From GH45 sp046704385 (GTDB lineage: Bacteria > Bacteroidota > Bacteroidia > Bacteroidales > SZUA-534), in assembly GCA_046704385.1 (NCBI GenBank), contig JBJKSB010000086.1, positions 1 through 24,817 of the forward strand: DNA of 24,817 nt. Direction: 5' to 3'. Below are positions 24,723 through 24,817 of the stretch, in pieces (the stretch's first letter is position 1; the number at the start of each line of letters is the position of its first letter). A program made the position numbers and the translations under genes. The notes beneath the pieces are model-generated. The model ran no database searches and was not told the DNA's origin. It saw only the letters and a program-made list of their open reading frames with translations.

Positions 24723-24817
24723 TTAAGCCACTTTTTCAGTGGAGCTATTAAAATTTTCTAATTCTCTAGGGTCAAGATTTATATATTCCTGACTGTATGG
24801 TATCCTATTTTTGACAA
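24723..24817 (-). CDS. C-terminal tail of an unidentified gene cut by the right edge
   Basis: On the minus strand a frame open to the window edge gives 30 residues, VKNRIPYSQEYINLDPRELE and ten more, ending at the stop 24725-24723. A short CCACT/AGTGG hairpin overlaps its end. The composition looks protein-like, with tails of this kind seen in transposases, but the fragment is too short to assign. It could be a chance frame. Confidence 0.35.
   Translation of the reverse strand, partial: VKNRIPYSQEYINLDPRELENFNSSTEKVA

Overview
This window is from a Bacteroidota chromosome. It carries a SusC/SusD pair, three proteins ending in type IX secretion (T9SS) sorting domains, TAnnTTTG-type promoters and AT-rich spacers. 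Free-living or marine Bacteroidia with T9SS (Marinilabiliales or Prolixibacteraceae type) fit better than gut Bacteroides, which mostly lack T9SS cargo; the lineage is inferred. The window reads as a polysaccharide-utilisation locus fused to an L-rhamnose catabolic cluster. All genes are on the minus strand except one AraC-family regulator.

Layout from left to right. (1) 1-2392: lutB (cut by the edge), lutA and a two-domain class II aldolase, which would cleave the sugar phosphate and oxidise lactate. (2) 2585-8889: a compact operon of two GH3 beta-glucosidase-like enzymes and a short GH78-like alpha-L-rhamnosidase. (3) 9106-12635: two paralogous GH128-type beta-1,3-glucanases with T9SS tails, each with its own promoter. 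(4) 12862-17748: susC and susD, closed by a strong terminator. (5) 17921-18787: the divergent AraC regulator. (6) 18912-22933: rhaT, rhaA and rhaB. (7) 23557-24339: a secreted DUF2271 protein with an SGAT motif, flanked by inverted-repeat elements. (8) The last bases hold an unidentified 30-codon gene tail.

Putative route: glucanases on or outside the cell cut a beta-glucan-containing polymer, SusCD imports the pieces, and GH3 and GH78-like enzymes trim glucose and rhamnose. RhaT takes up L-rhamnose. RhaA and RhaB make L-rhamnulose-1-phosphate, and the aldolase would give dihydroxyacetone phosphate and L-lactaldehyde. LutABC can oxidise L-lactate to pyruvate; the lactaldehyde-to-lactate step is not visible here.

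The main discovery is a shared control element in front of four transcription units: both GH128 genes, susCD and rhaTAB. Each copy has a -7 element, exactly 20 bp, an ATTG -33 element, and two CAAAATG-like half-sites exactly 21 bp apart, in fixed register. This is a probable binding site for the local AraC regulator and would define one regulon joining beta-glucan capture to rhamnose catabolism. The GH3/GH78 and aldolase/lut blocks lack it. Other notable points are a catalytically degenerate second aldolase domain, an unrecognised small module repeated in the GH128 proteins, a roughly 175-bp inverted-repeat element and a double-hairpin REP-like element.
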